From assembly GCA_946965045.2 (NCBI GenBank), contig OX337228.1, forward strand, positions 496,001 through 560,000: a stretch of DNA of 64,000 bases. Reading direction: 5' to 3'. A program made the position numbers and the translations under genes. This document shows, in pieces, positions 22,732 to 31,638 of this stretch. The notes under the pieces were generated by a model. That model made no database searches. It had not been told where the DNA came from and was given only the letters and a program-made list of their open reading frames with translations. Origin of the DNA: Epithemia pelagica (Eukaryota; Bacillariophyta; Bacillariophyceae; Surirellales; Surirellaceae). Numbering within the stretch: the first letter of the stretch is position 1; each line of letters opens with the position of its first letter.

Positions 22732-23013
22732 AGAAGATTGCAACTCGGCTTCCAACCACTACTACGAATCATTGGGTCGTAAAATCAACTGGAGTGTACG
22801 GAGTGACCATATCACATCAGTCCATTCCCCCCACAAAAACAGAGGAGGAAGAAAAGAGGTCTTGCCTTGTTTCGTTGGAACCAGTGGAATCGATTCTGTA
22901 TCGCACGTTTTGCGTAGAGAAGACGACGGAGCATTTTGTATCTTGTGCGGTGGTTTTTGTGTTGGAACGGTCGACGCGCTCGCCGCACCAAGACCAAGCG
23001 GTCGCCTGTGGGT

Positions 23014-23026
23014 AGTCTTGGTCCCG
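23014..23026 (+). promoter_or_regulatory. Conserved upstream hairpin motif of the fucosyltransferase paralogue
   Basis: 'GTCTTGGTCCCG' pairs with the upstream ACCAAGAC at about 22987. A matching pair occurs at 19568-19600. The same motif occurs upstream of the full-length fucosyltransferase gene (31394-31406), where its partner arm lies at 25065-25073 on the other side of copia A. Location upstream of related genes suggests a shared promoter or remnant repeat; function is unknown. Confidence 0.35.
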
Positions 23027-23238
23027 GATACTAGAGTCATTCTCGCTCTCTTTTCCCAACCAAAAAACGAGAACTCTCTTTGTGCATAGATCGCGATTAG
23101 ATCGATTGTTCTCTCTCTTGGTGTGTTGGAACCAACCGAGTGCGTTGCCACTCCACCACCACGTATCAAGAAGGAGACTGCGTTCCCAGACAGTCAGAAA
23201 GAGAGAGAAAAAGAGAGAGGGGTGGTACCATCATTATC

Positions 23239-23652
23239 ATGCCATGGCGAGAACGGAGTGCTGGTGCTGCCAGTCGACGACAGCAAGGGACCGTTTCGAC
23301 TGGCTTGCGGCAACCGCAACAACAACCAAAGTCTCGTCGCCGTCCTCCTCCTCCTCCTTCGAGTCGGTCGTTGCGGCTTGTCGTTGTGTGGATTGGACTC
23401 GTTGTTGTATGCCTGTTGTGGCACCGACTGGTTCACTTTTGGCATGTGCTCTTGGACGAACGACAACAAGACGAACAAGCACTTTATGACAGTTTTGTTC
23501 CGTTGCCACGACAACCACCATCAACATTCACCGCCACCACAAGAAGCAGCATTCCAGCAACCGCACCATCAATATCAGCACCAGCACCAAGGGAATCCTT
23601 GGGCGAACTATACCATTACAGTGCACGTAATGAAAAGTCGATTCATGGGTAG
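23239..23652 (+). pseudogene. Truncated GT10 fucosyltransferase paralogue (N-terminal part only)
   Basis: 137 codons from MPWRERSAGAA closely match the N-terminus of the gene at 31639: the basic Gln-rich tail, the signal anchor (LRLVVVWIGLVVVCLLW) and the start of the stem region. Similarity also covers about 250 bp of upstream sequence, including the CT-rich leader. It ends near 23620, after which an unrelated sequence and a stop follow. The catalytic domain is absent, so at most a short membrane peptide could be made. The upstream region is useful as an empty-site reference for copia A. Confidence 0.75.
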
Positions 23653-23748
23653 ATGCGACCTAAGGAACAAGCACACAAAAGTCAAGTAAGTGGATCAAAC
23701 AATGATACTATAGAAGTATTCATCCTTTGACGCATATACCGAGTTGGT

Positions 23749-24878
23749 TTACATTTCCTTCAAACATGGACGGACGCCATTTGTACCCAACAACAAATCG
23801 CGAAACACGGCCGAGTTCTTGTCCATCAACGACAGTCTCTCACAGAAGAAGTTTCCTCCCAAACCAGATATACAAACAATACCAGTCGAAAGAGCAACCA
23901 TGGTGTGCCAGATACGTGGGACAGTCATTTCTGGAACCATTTTCCACACTTTGTTGCGTTTTGTGTCCATTATTTCAACAGACCGTAAACGGGGCCAACC
24001 TCCTGATACAACCAAGCATGATCCAACTCGATCCACAGCATGCGACCAGCGAGGCTCACTCAAAGCCAAGTCCTCATGTATCTTCCATGACAAAGACGCT
24101 GACAATACAGATGTTGCGTTGTTCCTTGTCCCTTCACGCGAATTTCTCCATTTCAAGTCTCGACTGATTTCAAGCCTTCTGCTTGTAACTCATGAGATAG
24201 ACCACCAACAACATAAATACACGGACCAATCACAGTCATTCCAAAATCATGACGAGGCACGTTCAGGGGTGGGCCTGGAAAGATATATGGTGAACTTTCT
24301 TGCATAGAGTCAATTATTTCGACGGATGCCAAAGCTTCCAAATCCACACCCCATCCACCAGCCACAACAATATACCTGTTGTGAATCGAGGCAGTGCAAC
24401 AGCAGACTCTCGCTTCCAACAATCGATATGTCAGTGTCGCCCATGGGTTCTCCTTGTAACATTTCTTGGGTGAGAGAAGACCAATGATATCAATCCGTTC
24501 AATGGTGTTCAGAAGGGAACGGCGGTCATTTCGTCCACCAATAGCGTACAAGTTGCCATTGCAGACTACCGTAGCGAGGGATTTTCTCGTTTCATTCATA
24601 GCTGGCCCCTCAATCCACTTTCTGCAGCTAGTAGATTGTTCAGCAGCATTCCAAAGGAGGAGCACTGAATTGTTGGCAATCTTTTCTTGCTTCGTTTTGC
24701 CTCCTATGACCACAACGATTTGTTCCTTGTTGTTGTGTGGAGGATGCACAACAACAGAGGCATGCCCATACCGCTCAATGGGAGGCCAGTCTTGGTCATT
24801 TCTGGTCCACAGTGCTTGTTGTTCTGGATCGCTGCCCCATACGAGGCCAGACAAGCGAGCTTGTTGTCTCACATCCAT
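23749..24878 (-). pseudogene. Kelch-repeat protein with one frameshift
   Basis: Two overlapping frames (24878-24153 and 24156-23749) together give about 375 residues. Kelch-type blades are recognisable: RYGHASVVVHPP...IVVVIGG, ETRKSLATVV...LYAIGG, RYIVVAGG, HDFGMTVIG...IYVVGG, and in the second frame RWSHAVDRV..CLVVSGGW and PRIWHTMVAL. The typical Gly-Gly and spaced Arg/Trp residues support a beta-propeller, usually a protein-binding scaffold. The join at about 24155 needs a one-base correction and shows no credible intron, so it is a decayed gene or a sequence error. Confidence 0.65.
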
Positions 24879-25077
24879 TTTGTATTCCTAGCTGCAATCA
24901 AGACGAAACAGTGGTTCTCGTGGTGCCTCTATCGACAAGTTCGCTTCAAAGTCTGATCGATGCTTTCGCGCTGGTTTGTGTTAGAGGGGTTGGGAAAGAA
25001 AGTAGGTAGTTTTGTGGTGACAAACAATCTGCTGGAACTGGAACGGTTGACGCGCTCGCGCCACACCAGGACCAAAC

Positions 25078-25198
25078 CAAGAAATGGTCGCGGTATTGTC
25101 GCGAGAATGGGCGAGATTTTAGCGAGACATAGTCCTCTAGGTTAGAGGCTCCTAATAGTCACTCTTTTGATTTTGAGACACTATCATGACCGTAATTT
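25078..25198 (+). repeat. 5' LTR of copia A
   Basis: Begins CAAGAAATGGTCGCGG and ends ATGACCGTAATTT; matches 31254-31374 base for base. Confidence 0.85.
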
Positions 25199-25621
25199 GG
25201 TTTATCAGACCCAAGACTCTGGTTCGAAAGGAAAAGCTATGGCACAATGGGCCTGGGAAGGTCGTGAAATATCTGGATCAAAGTTGATCCGCCCATAAGA
25301 GACACAAATGGTCTCATACTAGTCTCGAGAATTATCCAACCTGCAACGGGGAATGGACCGGACTAGTATAGAGGTGCGGTCTGCGTATGCGCGCACCTTG
25401 GGCAATGGCGGACGCGCCACTCTTTGCCGTTGAAAAGAAAAGCCTGCCATGCGACCAAGCGTTTATGACACATATGTGACGCTGGACGATGATGAATGCA
25501 GCTGTGCACGCTTTCTACCTTTTGGATTGCCAGTGTGAGATCGGGAAATGAGTGAGGCATCACACTTCCGAATACTTGAAAGTCTGAAAGAGTCCGAAAG
25601 AGAGAAGAAAGATCGAGCACC

Positions 25622-27118
25622 ATGGCTATGCCTGCACCTCCAGCTCCTCCAACTGCACAAGAATTGCTTGATGAGTTGAATGGTTACTTGCAGAATACGT
25701 TATTGATTGGACAGCAGAATGTAAGAGATGCCTTGAATGCTCAGGGCTTGATCTCAGTTAGCGATTTCGAAGGCCTTACAGAGGAGGACATCGCTGAAAT
25801 CTGCTCTAATGCAAGGAAGCCAGGTGGGACAATCAACAATCCTGCTTATGACGTGGCAAATCCAGTGGCCGGTGTACCTGCAACGATTACCAATCCAGGC
25901 GTCTTAGTTGGCCATGTAATCGAGAAAAGACTTAAGATGTTACGCTACTATGTGCATCATCTAAAGAAGATCTCGAGGAAGTTTGACCCGGCAGCTGCAC
26001 ATGCTTCTTTGCAGAAGTTACAAGACCTATATCGTTTCAAAACAAGCGAGGAGGAGTATGACAACGATATCGAGCTCCCTGAACGCTTGACCTCGGTTGA
26101 TAACATCCGGACTGTGTTAGAGGATCTCGACGATTATTTCGAAAGGAAGAGAGGATGCACAGGAATCCCTCTAGCCGCTTATACGAGGACGATCCAGGCA
26201 ATCCCTGAAGTTGATGTGGATCCAGGATTTGGCACCCCAAGCATTATCAGGGAACTGATCCGACGTGCGCCACATGCTGGCCCCACTGCTTTGACGGACA
26301 ACGAGGCAGTTTGGGATGCCGTTCGACATGTAACCCACGATGGGCCGGGTTGGGGTTGGGTCCAAGCCTTCAGTAGATCCAGGAATGGCCGCCAAGCGTA
26401 TTTGGCTCTCAGAAGCCACTACTTTGGCGACGCTTACCAAACAAGGTTGAGGGCTAAAGCAGATCAAATCCTCGAAACGAACTACTATGATGGTACCAAA
26501 AGAAACTTCACTTATGAAAGGTACATTGAGACTCTGCAGAGAGCATTTGCTGACTTGGAATCCACTGGAGAATTCGTCAGTCATGAAAGGAAAGTCCGTA
26601 TCTTAATGACAGGAGTGCACGATCCTAGATTGGAAAGTGCCAAGAACACAATATTGGCTACTCCGGATCTGCGTGTCACTTTCGAATCGGCATCCAACTA
26701 CCTTGCTGAAGTATTGGATAATAAGGTATCGTACAGTGCTACGACCCGTAAGGCACGAATTTCAGCGGTCCATGTTAACAAGAAGAAACAGAATGGCCAT
26801 GGCAACGGCAACAAAGGAAAGGGGAACGATGATTCTACAGAATTCAACCCCAACAAGTATTACCCTTTCCGCAAATGGATCAAGTTAACAAAAGAGCAAC
26901 AAGCTATGGTCCGGGCAGCACGAGACTCCCAGAACAGTAGTACCAAGAAAAGGACCGCCTCGGCTGTTAAGACAGGGAAAGGCAAGAAAAGAAAGAATGA
27001 AAGCAATTCCACCACGACGACTGAAGATTCTTCCTGCAGTGATTGTGAAGAAGAGAACAAAACCTCTGGAATCGGTGCAATCATAAGTCGTAGAAAGAAA
27101 GGAAAGGACCAAATCTGA
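25622..27118 (+). CDS. gag: Copia A gag
   Basis: 498-residue Gag, starting in a good context (ACCATGG) after a leader of about 420 bp. The N-terminus is Ala/Pro-rich. The middle is helical and conserved with element B (LTEEDIAEICNNARKPGG region, HYFGDAYQTRLRAKAD). The C-terminus is Lys-rich with an acidic Ser/Thr stretch (TTTTEDSSCSDCEEE). No CCHC zinc knuckle is visible. The stop is a single UGA at 27116-27118, and the downstream pol is in the same frame without further stops. Gag would form the particle and, with readthrough, supply a Gag-Pol precursor. Confidence 0.9.
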   Translation: MAMPAPPAPPTAQELLDELNGYLQNTLLIGQQNVRDALNAQGLISVSDFEGLTEEDIAEICSNARKPGGTINNPAYDVANPVAGVPATITNPGVLVGHVIEKRLKMLRYYVHHLKKISRKFDPAAAHASLQKLQDLYRFKTSEEEYDNDIELPERLTSVDNIRTVLEDLDDYFERKRGCTGIPLAAYTRTIQAIPEVDVDPGFGTPSIIRELIRRAPHAGPTALTDNEAVWDAVRHVTHDGPGWGWVQAFSRSRNGRQAYLALRSHYFGDAYQTRLRAKADQILETNYYDGTKRNFTYERYIETLQRAFADLESTGEFVSHERKVRILMTGVHDPRLESAKNTILATPDLRVTFESASNYLAEVLDNKVSYSATTRKARISAVHVNKKKQNGHGNGNKGKGNDDSTEFNPNKYYPFRKWIKLTKEQQAMVRAARDSQNSSTKKRTASAVKTGKGKKRKNESNSTTTTEDSSCSDCEEENKTSGIGAIISRRKKGKDQI

Positions 27119-27121
27119 CGG
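27116..27121 (+). promoter_or_regulatory. Candidate stop-readthrough site (UGA CGG) between gag and pol
   Basis: The gag stop TGA is followed directly by CGG, and the same frame stays open into pol. UGA followed by CGG or CUA is the well-known leaky context used by several plant RNA viruses (type II readthrough). Element B has TGA CGA at the equivalent place. The first Met in pol is only five codons downstream, so re-initiation is an alternative. Confidence 0.6.
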
Positions 27122-30100
27122 TCCATCAGCATGCTCTCCAAAGACCTGGAAGTAGCAACATCCACCTGTGAGCTCGTCAGTCATGCCGACACGTGTTGTC
27201 TTGGCAGTATCTGTTTAAAACTCTACGAGACGGACAAGGCAGAAGTGAGCGGCTTCACCAACACGCTCGGCAGTATCAAAGAAACCCCTATCATCACAGG
27301 GGTAGTTGCATACGATGATCCTGTTTCAGGAGAAACGTACCTTCTGTACTTTCACCAGTCATTGCATCTTCCCATGATGGACAAATGCCTTCTCAACCCT
27401 AATCAAATGAGGGATGCAGGCATCGTGGTGAATGATGTTCCTTTGAAGTACTTGAAAGAAGAAGAAAGAGAAGCAACTTCTCATTCAATTGTTGCTCCAA
27501 TAGACGGACAAAGCGAGAACCTCATTATTCCCTTCAATCTTGTGGGAGTCATGAGTAGTTTCACCGTAAGGAAACCAACATGGGACGAGATAAAAGAAGT
27601 CGATCCGTCCAATAGAATCCACATGACGAATGAAAACCCAGAATGGAGTCCGAATGACTCAACAGATGATGTTGATGAAAGTAAACTCCGGATTGACTTG
27701 GGTAGTAATTCGATCAGAAAGAAAGAACCAAGAAATTTACACCAACGAATGGCACGGATGGTCCGTGTGAATACAAGGACGATAGCTGACATCCGCCATC
27801 GTCGAAAGGGGACCATTGACCCCATAACTCTGTCAACAAGATGGGGAATAGGAATCCCAACAGCTGAAAAGACTTGTGCTGCGACGACTCAATTGGGGAT
27901 CCGTGACTTCTCAGAGTCAATTGGCAGCAGAAGGTTGAAACATACCTCGTATCAACTCAAGCACAGGAGGCTAAGAGCAGATGTTTACACCGACACTCTC
28001 TTTTCGGACATAAAGTCCCTCGGCCAGAATACCTGTGGGCAGATTTATGCCACCGAATTTGGCTGGGTACAATTTTACCCAATGCAAAAGAAGAAAGATG
28101 CTCATCGTACGTTGGAACAAGTCTTTAATGACTTTGGAGTTTTCAACAGTGTCATCCCCGACAATGCGCCGGAGTTGACCAGTGGTACGTTTCGGAAGAC
28201 CGCCCATAAGTTTGGTTGTCGCATAAGGCCCATAGAGGCATGGACACCAAATCAAAATTTAGCGGAGGCCAACATCAGAGAATTAAAGCGCATGTACAGG
28301 CGAGAAATGAGGAGAACAAATTGCCCTGGAGTTCTTTGGGACCATTGTCTCGAACTAATGGCACGGAGAAGGTCGCACACTGTGTTGACATCCAGTCCGT
28401 ATGATGAAGGCCCACCAATGAAGGTCCTGACTGGTGACACACCAGACATTTCGCATTTAGTGGAGCATCGATGGTATGACCCCGTTTGGTATTCGAATCC
28501 CGGATTCGAAGGCAGGAAACTGGGAAGATGGTTAGGCCCGAGCCACAGTGTAGGGCAAGCCATGAGTTCAAAAATACTCACCGCAAAAGGGAAGATCGTG
28601 CACAGAACATCTGTCTGGCCGTTGTCCATAGAAAAATCACATGATGAGACATTCGCAGCTCAGAAGGACCAGTTTGACGACTCCCTAAGAGAGGCACTGG
28701 GAGCACGAATGGAAGGTCTACCACCAGATGAAGACGACGACCCAGATGAATATGACACCACAACTCCGCATTATGAACCCTATGAAGACGACGAGCAAGG
28801 GGACGTTAGAAAGCCCGAGATGGATGAGCACAAGGTGGACTCATATGACAAGTTGATTTCTGCCAAGGTAATGCTTCCACTCGGTGATTCCCTGAGGGCC
28901 GGTCAAGTTAAAAGGAGAAAGCGGGATGCGAGTGGTAATTTGGTTGGTCGTGCATCCACGAATCCTTACCTCGATACCTCCATGTATGAGGTAGAATTCC
29001 AAGATGGGCATGTAGAGGCTTATGCAGCCAATATCATTGCCGAGAACATATACAAACAATTAGACGACGAGGGCAATCGTTATCGTCTCATTGATCAAAT
29101 AATTGATCATAAGAAAGATGCTCGTGCAATCCCCTTGTCGGACAGCACAATCACTTTAAATGGGCGCGAACACAAGAAAAGAACGACAAGAGGATGGTCG
29201 CTCTGTGTTCAATGGCGCGATGGCTCAACAAGTTGGGAACTCTTGAAGGACCTAAAGGAATCAAACCCTCTTGAGGTCGCAGAGTATGCGGTTGCCAATA
29301 TGATCGACAAAGAACCCGCTTTTGCATGGTGGGTCGGGTTCACATTGAAAAGAAGAGACCGACTCATTAAAGCTGCCAAAACAACAAGGTACATGAGAAA
29401 ATGGCAAAAGTATGGGATAGAAATCCCGAAGACGGTCGAGAGAGCATTGCAAATCGATAAGGAGACAGGTACTGACTTTTGGGCGAAAGCACTCCGTCTC
29501 GAAATGTCGAAGATAGTACCAGCAGTGAAGATCTTGGACGAGGGAGTCCCACATCCCGTGGGGCATCAGATCATTCCGTGTCACATCGTTTTTGATGTTA
29601 AAATGGACTTCACCAGGAAGGCCAGGTTCGTCGCAGGAGGCCATAAGACTCAGGAACCTGAGACCCCAACTTATGCGAGCGTTGTGTCAAGGGAAAGCGT
29701 CAGAATTGGCTTCCTCTTAGCCGCTCTGAATGGTATTGACGTGATTGCTGCAGACATCGCTGGAGCTTACTTGAATGCTCCATGCCATGAAAGGATTTGC
29801 ATGAAATGTGGATTGGAGTTTGGCAAAGAATTTGAAGGCCGTTTTGCCATCATTACCAAAGCATTATATGGCTTAAAAACGAGCGCATTCGCCTGGAGAG
29901 AACACCTGTCCACAACGTTGCAGGAGTCACTTGGGTTTCAAGCCTGTAGGGCAGACCCCGACGTCTACATGCGTCCGTCAACAAAATCGGATGGTACAAA
30001 GTATTATGAACTGGTATTCATATACATTGATGATGTACTCGTGATTTCGAACCAAGGGAAAGAGATCTTGAACATGTTGGATCAGCATTATTTGCTGAAA

Positions 30101-31102
30101 CCTGATTCGGTCGGCCCTCCTAAATTATATCTCGGCAACCAGGTGGAGACGTTTGACATCGACAACGATAGTTCGAAGCGTTGTTGGGCTTTAAGCTCCA
30201 GGAGATACGCCAAAGAAGCGATCAGGAATGTTCAAACATGGATGGATGGTCGAGGGATGCAACTCAAGACGAGGACATCCGGCGTCTTACCTTCTAATTA
30301 TCGTCCAGAATTGGACACGAGTTCCTACTGTGACCCTGATTGGATGAACTTCTATCAGCAACAGATCGGTGTTTTAAGATGGTTAGTTGAGCTCGGCCGT
30401 ATAGACATCACGGCGGAAGTATCAATGCTGGCAGCGTTCTTGGCTGCACCAAGAGAAGGTCATGTGCACGCTATGCTACATATATTCGCGTACATCAATA
30501 CACACGATCGGTCAAGGTTGGTACTGGACCCAGAGTACATCACTCATGGGGAAGAACCTTCAGCGGATTGGACAGGGTTTTATCCAGACTCTAAAGAGGA
30601 GATTCCCCCTGATGCACCAGAACCGCTCGGCAAGGCAGTACAAATGACCGCTTTCGTCGATTCAGATCATGCTGGCGATTTAGTCACAAGGAGATCAAGA
30701 ACAGGAGTGTTGATCTTCTTGAACAGAGCTCCCATCAATTGGTACAGTAAAAAGCAGACGAGCGTAGAAACATCTACATTTGGGTCTGAGTTCATGGCCT
30801 TGAAAGTTGGTGTGGAGATGATTAAAGGACTCCGATACAAATTAAGGATGATGGGTGTCCCATTGGAGGGGCATACCCATATCAGAGTCGACAACATGTC
30901 AGTTGTCCAGAACAGTTCAAGGCCCGAGTCAGTACTGCGAAAGAAGTCCAATGCGATAGCATATCATTTTGTTCGTGAGAATGTGGCGAATGGTACTTGT
31001 CGTATTGCTTATGAACCTTCTCGTACTAACCTTGCAGATCTTTTAACCAAGATTCAGACAGGAACGGAAAGGACTCGTTTGGCATCAATGATATTGTTCT
31101 AA
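27119..31102 (+). CDS. pol: Copia A pol (protease, integrase, RT, RNase H)
   Basis: Open without interruption for about 1,327 codons after the UGA. In the numbering from the Met at 27131, the protease signature is V16-SHADTCCLG; element B has Asp where A has Val, so the catalytic aspartate is lost (GAC to GTC, 27176-27178). The integrase core shows VYTDTLF, IPDNAPEL and LAEANIRELKR. The RT has AADIAGAYLNAP (motif A), YGLKTSAFAW and YIDDVLV. RNase H follows (FVDSDHAGD, RRSRTG, SKKQTSVETSTFGSEF) and the typical NLADLLTK end. It would make and integrate cDNA, provided protease activity came from elsewhere. Confidence 0.92.
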   Translation, partial: RSISMLSKDLEVATSTCELVSHADTCCLGSICLKLYETDKAEVSGFTNTLGSIKETPIITGVVAYDDPVSGETYLLYFHQSLHLPMMDKCLLNPNQMRDAGIVVNDVPLKYLKEEEREATSHSIVAPIDGQSENLIIPFNLVGVMSSFTVRKPTWDEIKEVDPSNRIHMTNENPEWSPNDSTDDVDESKLRIDLGSNSIRKKEPRNLHQRMARMVRVNTRTIADIRHRRKGTIDPITLSTRWGIGIPTAEKTCAATTQLGIRDFSESIGSRRLKHTSYQLKHRRLRADVYTDTLFSDIKSLGQNTCGQIYATEFGWVQFYPMQKKKDAHRTLEQVFNDFGVFNSVIPDNAPELTSGTFRKTAHKFGCRIRPIEAWTPNQNLAEANIRELKRMYRREMRRTNCPGVLWDHCLELMARRRSHTVLTSSPYDEGPPMKVLTGDTPDISHLVEHRWYDPVWYSNPGFEGRKLGRWLGPSHSVGQAMSSKILTAKGKIVHRTSVWPLSIEKSHDETFAAQKDQFDDSLREALGARMEGLPPDEDDDPDEYDTTTPHYEPYEDDEQGDVRKPEMDEHKVDSYDKLISAKVMLPLGDSLRAGQVKRRKRDASGNLVGRASTNPYLDTSMYEVEFQDGHVEAYAANIIAENIYKQLDDEGNRYRLIDQIIDHKKDARAIPLSDSTITLNGREHKKRTTRGWSLCVQWRDGSTSWELLKDLKESNPLEVAEYAVANMIDKEPAFAWWVGFTLKRRDRLIKAAKTTRYMRKWQKYGIEIPKTVERALQIDKETGTDFWAKALRLEMSKIVPAVKILDEGVPHPVGHQIIPCHIVFDVKMDFTRKARFVAGGHKTQEPETPTYASVVSRESVRIGFLLAALNGIDVIAADIAGAYLNAPCHERICMKCGLEFGKEFEGRFAIITKALYGLKTSAFAWREHLSTTLQESLGFQACRADPDVYMRPSTKSDGTKYYELVFIYIDDVLVISNQGKEILNMLDQHYLLKPDSVGPPKLYLGNQVETFDIDNDSSKRCWALSSRRYAKEAIRNVQTWMDGRGMQLKTRTSGVLPSNYRPELDTSSYCDPDWMNFYQQQIGVLRWLVELGRIDITAEVSMLAAFLAAPREGHVHAMLHIFAYINTHDRSRLVLDPEYITHGEEPSADWTGFYPDSKEEIPPDAPEPLGKAVQMTAFVDSDHAGDLVTRRSRTGVLIFLNRAPINWYSKKQTSVETSTFGSEFMALKVGVEMIKGLRYKLRMMGVPLEGHTHIRVDNMSVVQNSSRPESVLRKKSNAIAYHFVRENVANGTCRIAYEPSRTNLADLLTKIQTGTERTRLASMILF

Positions 31103-31253
31103 GTGCGTTTCCCGCCGACGTGTCGGGTCGGGTTTGGGTACGTCCTGCACTCATTGTGAATGGGCTTTAAGCAGGTTATGAAGGAATGGAATGGTGAAAT
31201 TGGGTATAGAGACACGATTACCCTAGCAAATAGCCAGTAAATCGCGAGGGGAC

Positions 31254-31374
31254 CAAGAAATGGTCGCGGTATTGTCGCGAGAATGGGCGAGATTTTAGCG
31301 AGACATAGTCCTCTAGGTTAGAGGCTCCTAATAGTCACTCTTTTGATTTTGAGACACTATCATGACCGTAATTT
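31254..31374 (+). repeat. 3' LTR of copia A
   Basis: Identical to the 5' LTR; preceded by the purine-rich tract ending GAGGGGAC. Confidence 0.85.
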
Positions 31375-31393
31375 GAAACGGTCGAGCGTGGGT

Positions 31394-31406
31394 AGTCCTG
31401 GTCCCG
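31394..31406 (+). promoter_or_regulatory. Upstream motif of the fucosyltransferase gene, split from its partner arm by copia A
   Basis: 'GTCCTGGTCCCG' lies 20 bp right of copia A; the complementary arm CCAGGACCAA lies just left of copia A at 25067-25076. In the paralogous locus (22985-23026) the two arms are about 20 bases apart. Confidence 0.4.
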
Positions 31407-31638
31407 TTGACTCGGGTCATTCTCGTTTCCCCAACAAAACCACAGACCCCATTTTCTCCATCACATCATCTCCTCTTCCAATACGCATATCTAGATTAGA
31501 TCGATTGTTCTCTCTCTCTCTCCTTTTGTGTTGGAACCAACCGAGTGTGTTGCCACTCCATCAACACGATTCAAGAAGGAGACTGTGCTCCCAGAAAGTC
31601 CGAAAGAGAGAGAAAAAGAGAGAGGGGTTACCATCAGC

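Larger units (their letters stand above)
25078..31374 (+). mobile_element. Ty1/copia (CoDi-like) retrotransposon A
   Basis: Two 121-122 bp direct repeats at 25078-25198 and 31254-31374 are identical by eye. They enclose gag and pol with protease-integrase-RT-RNase H order, the copia arrangement. Just inside the left LTR, TGGTTTATCAGACCC could serve as primer-binding site, and GCGAGGGGAC precedes the right LTR as polypurine tract. The flanks read CAAAC and GAAAC, or AAAC on both sides if the LTR ends in G. The very short identical LTRs and uninterrupted ORFs indicate a recent insertion, into the region upstream of the fucosyltransferase gene. Confidence 0.92.
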
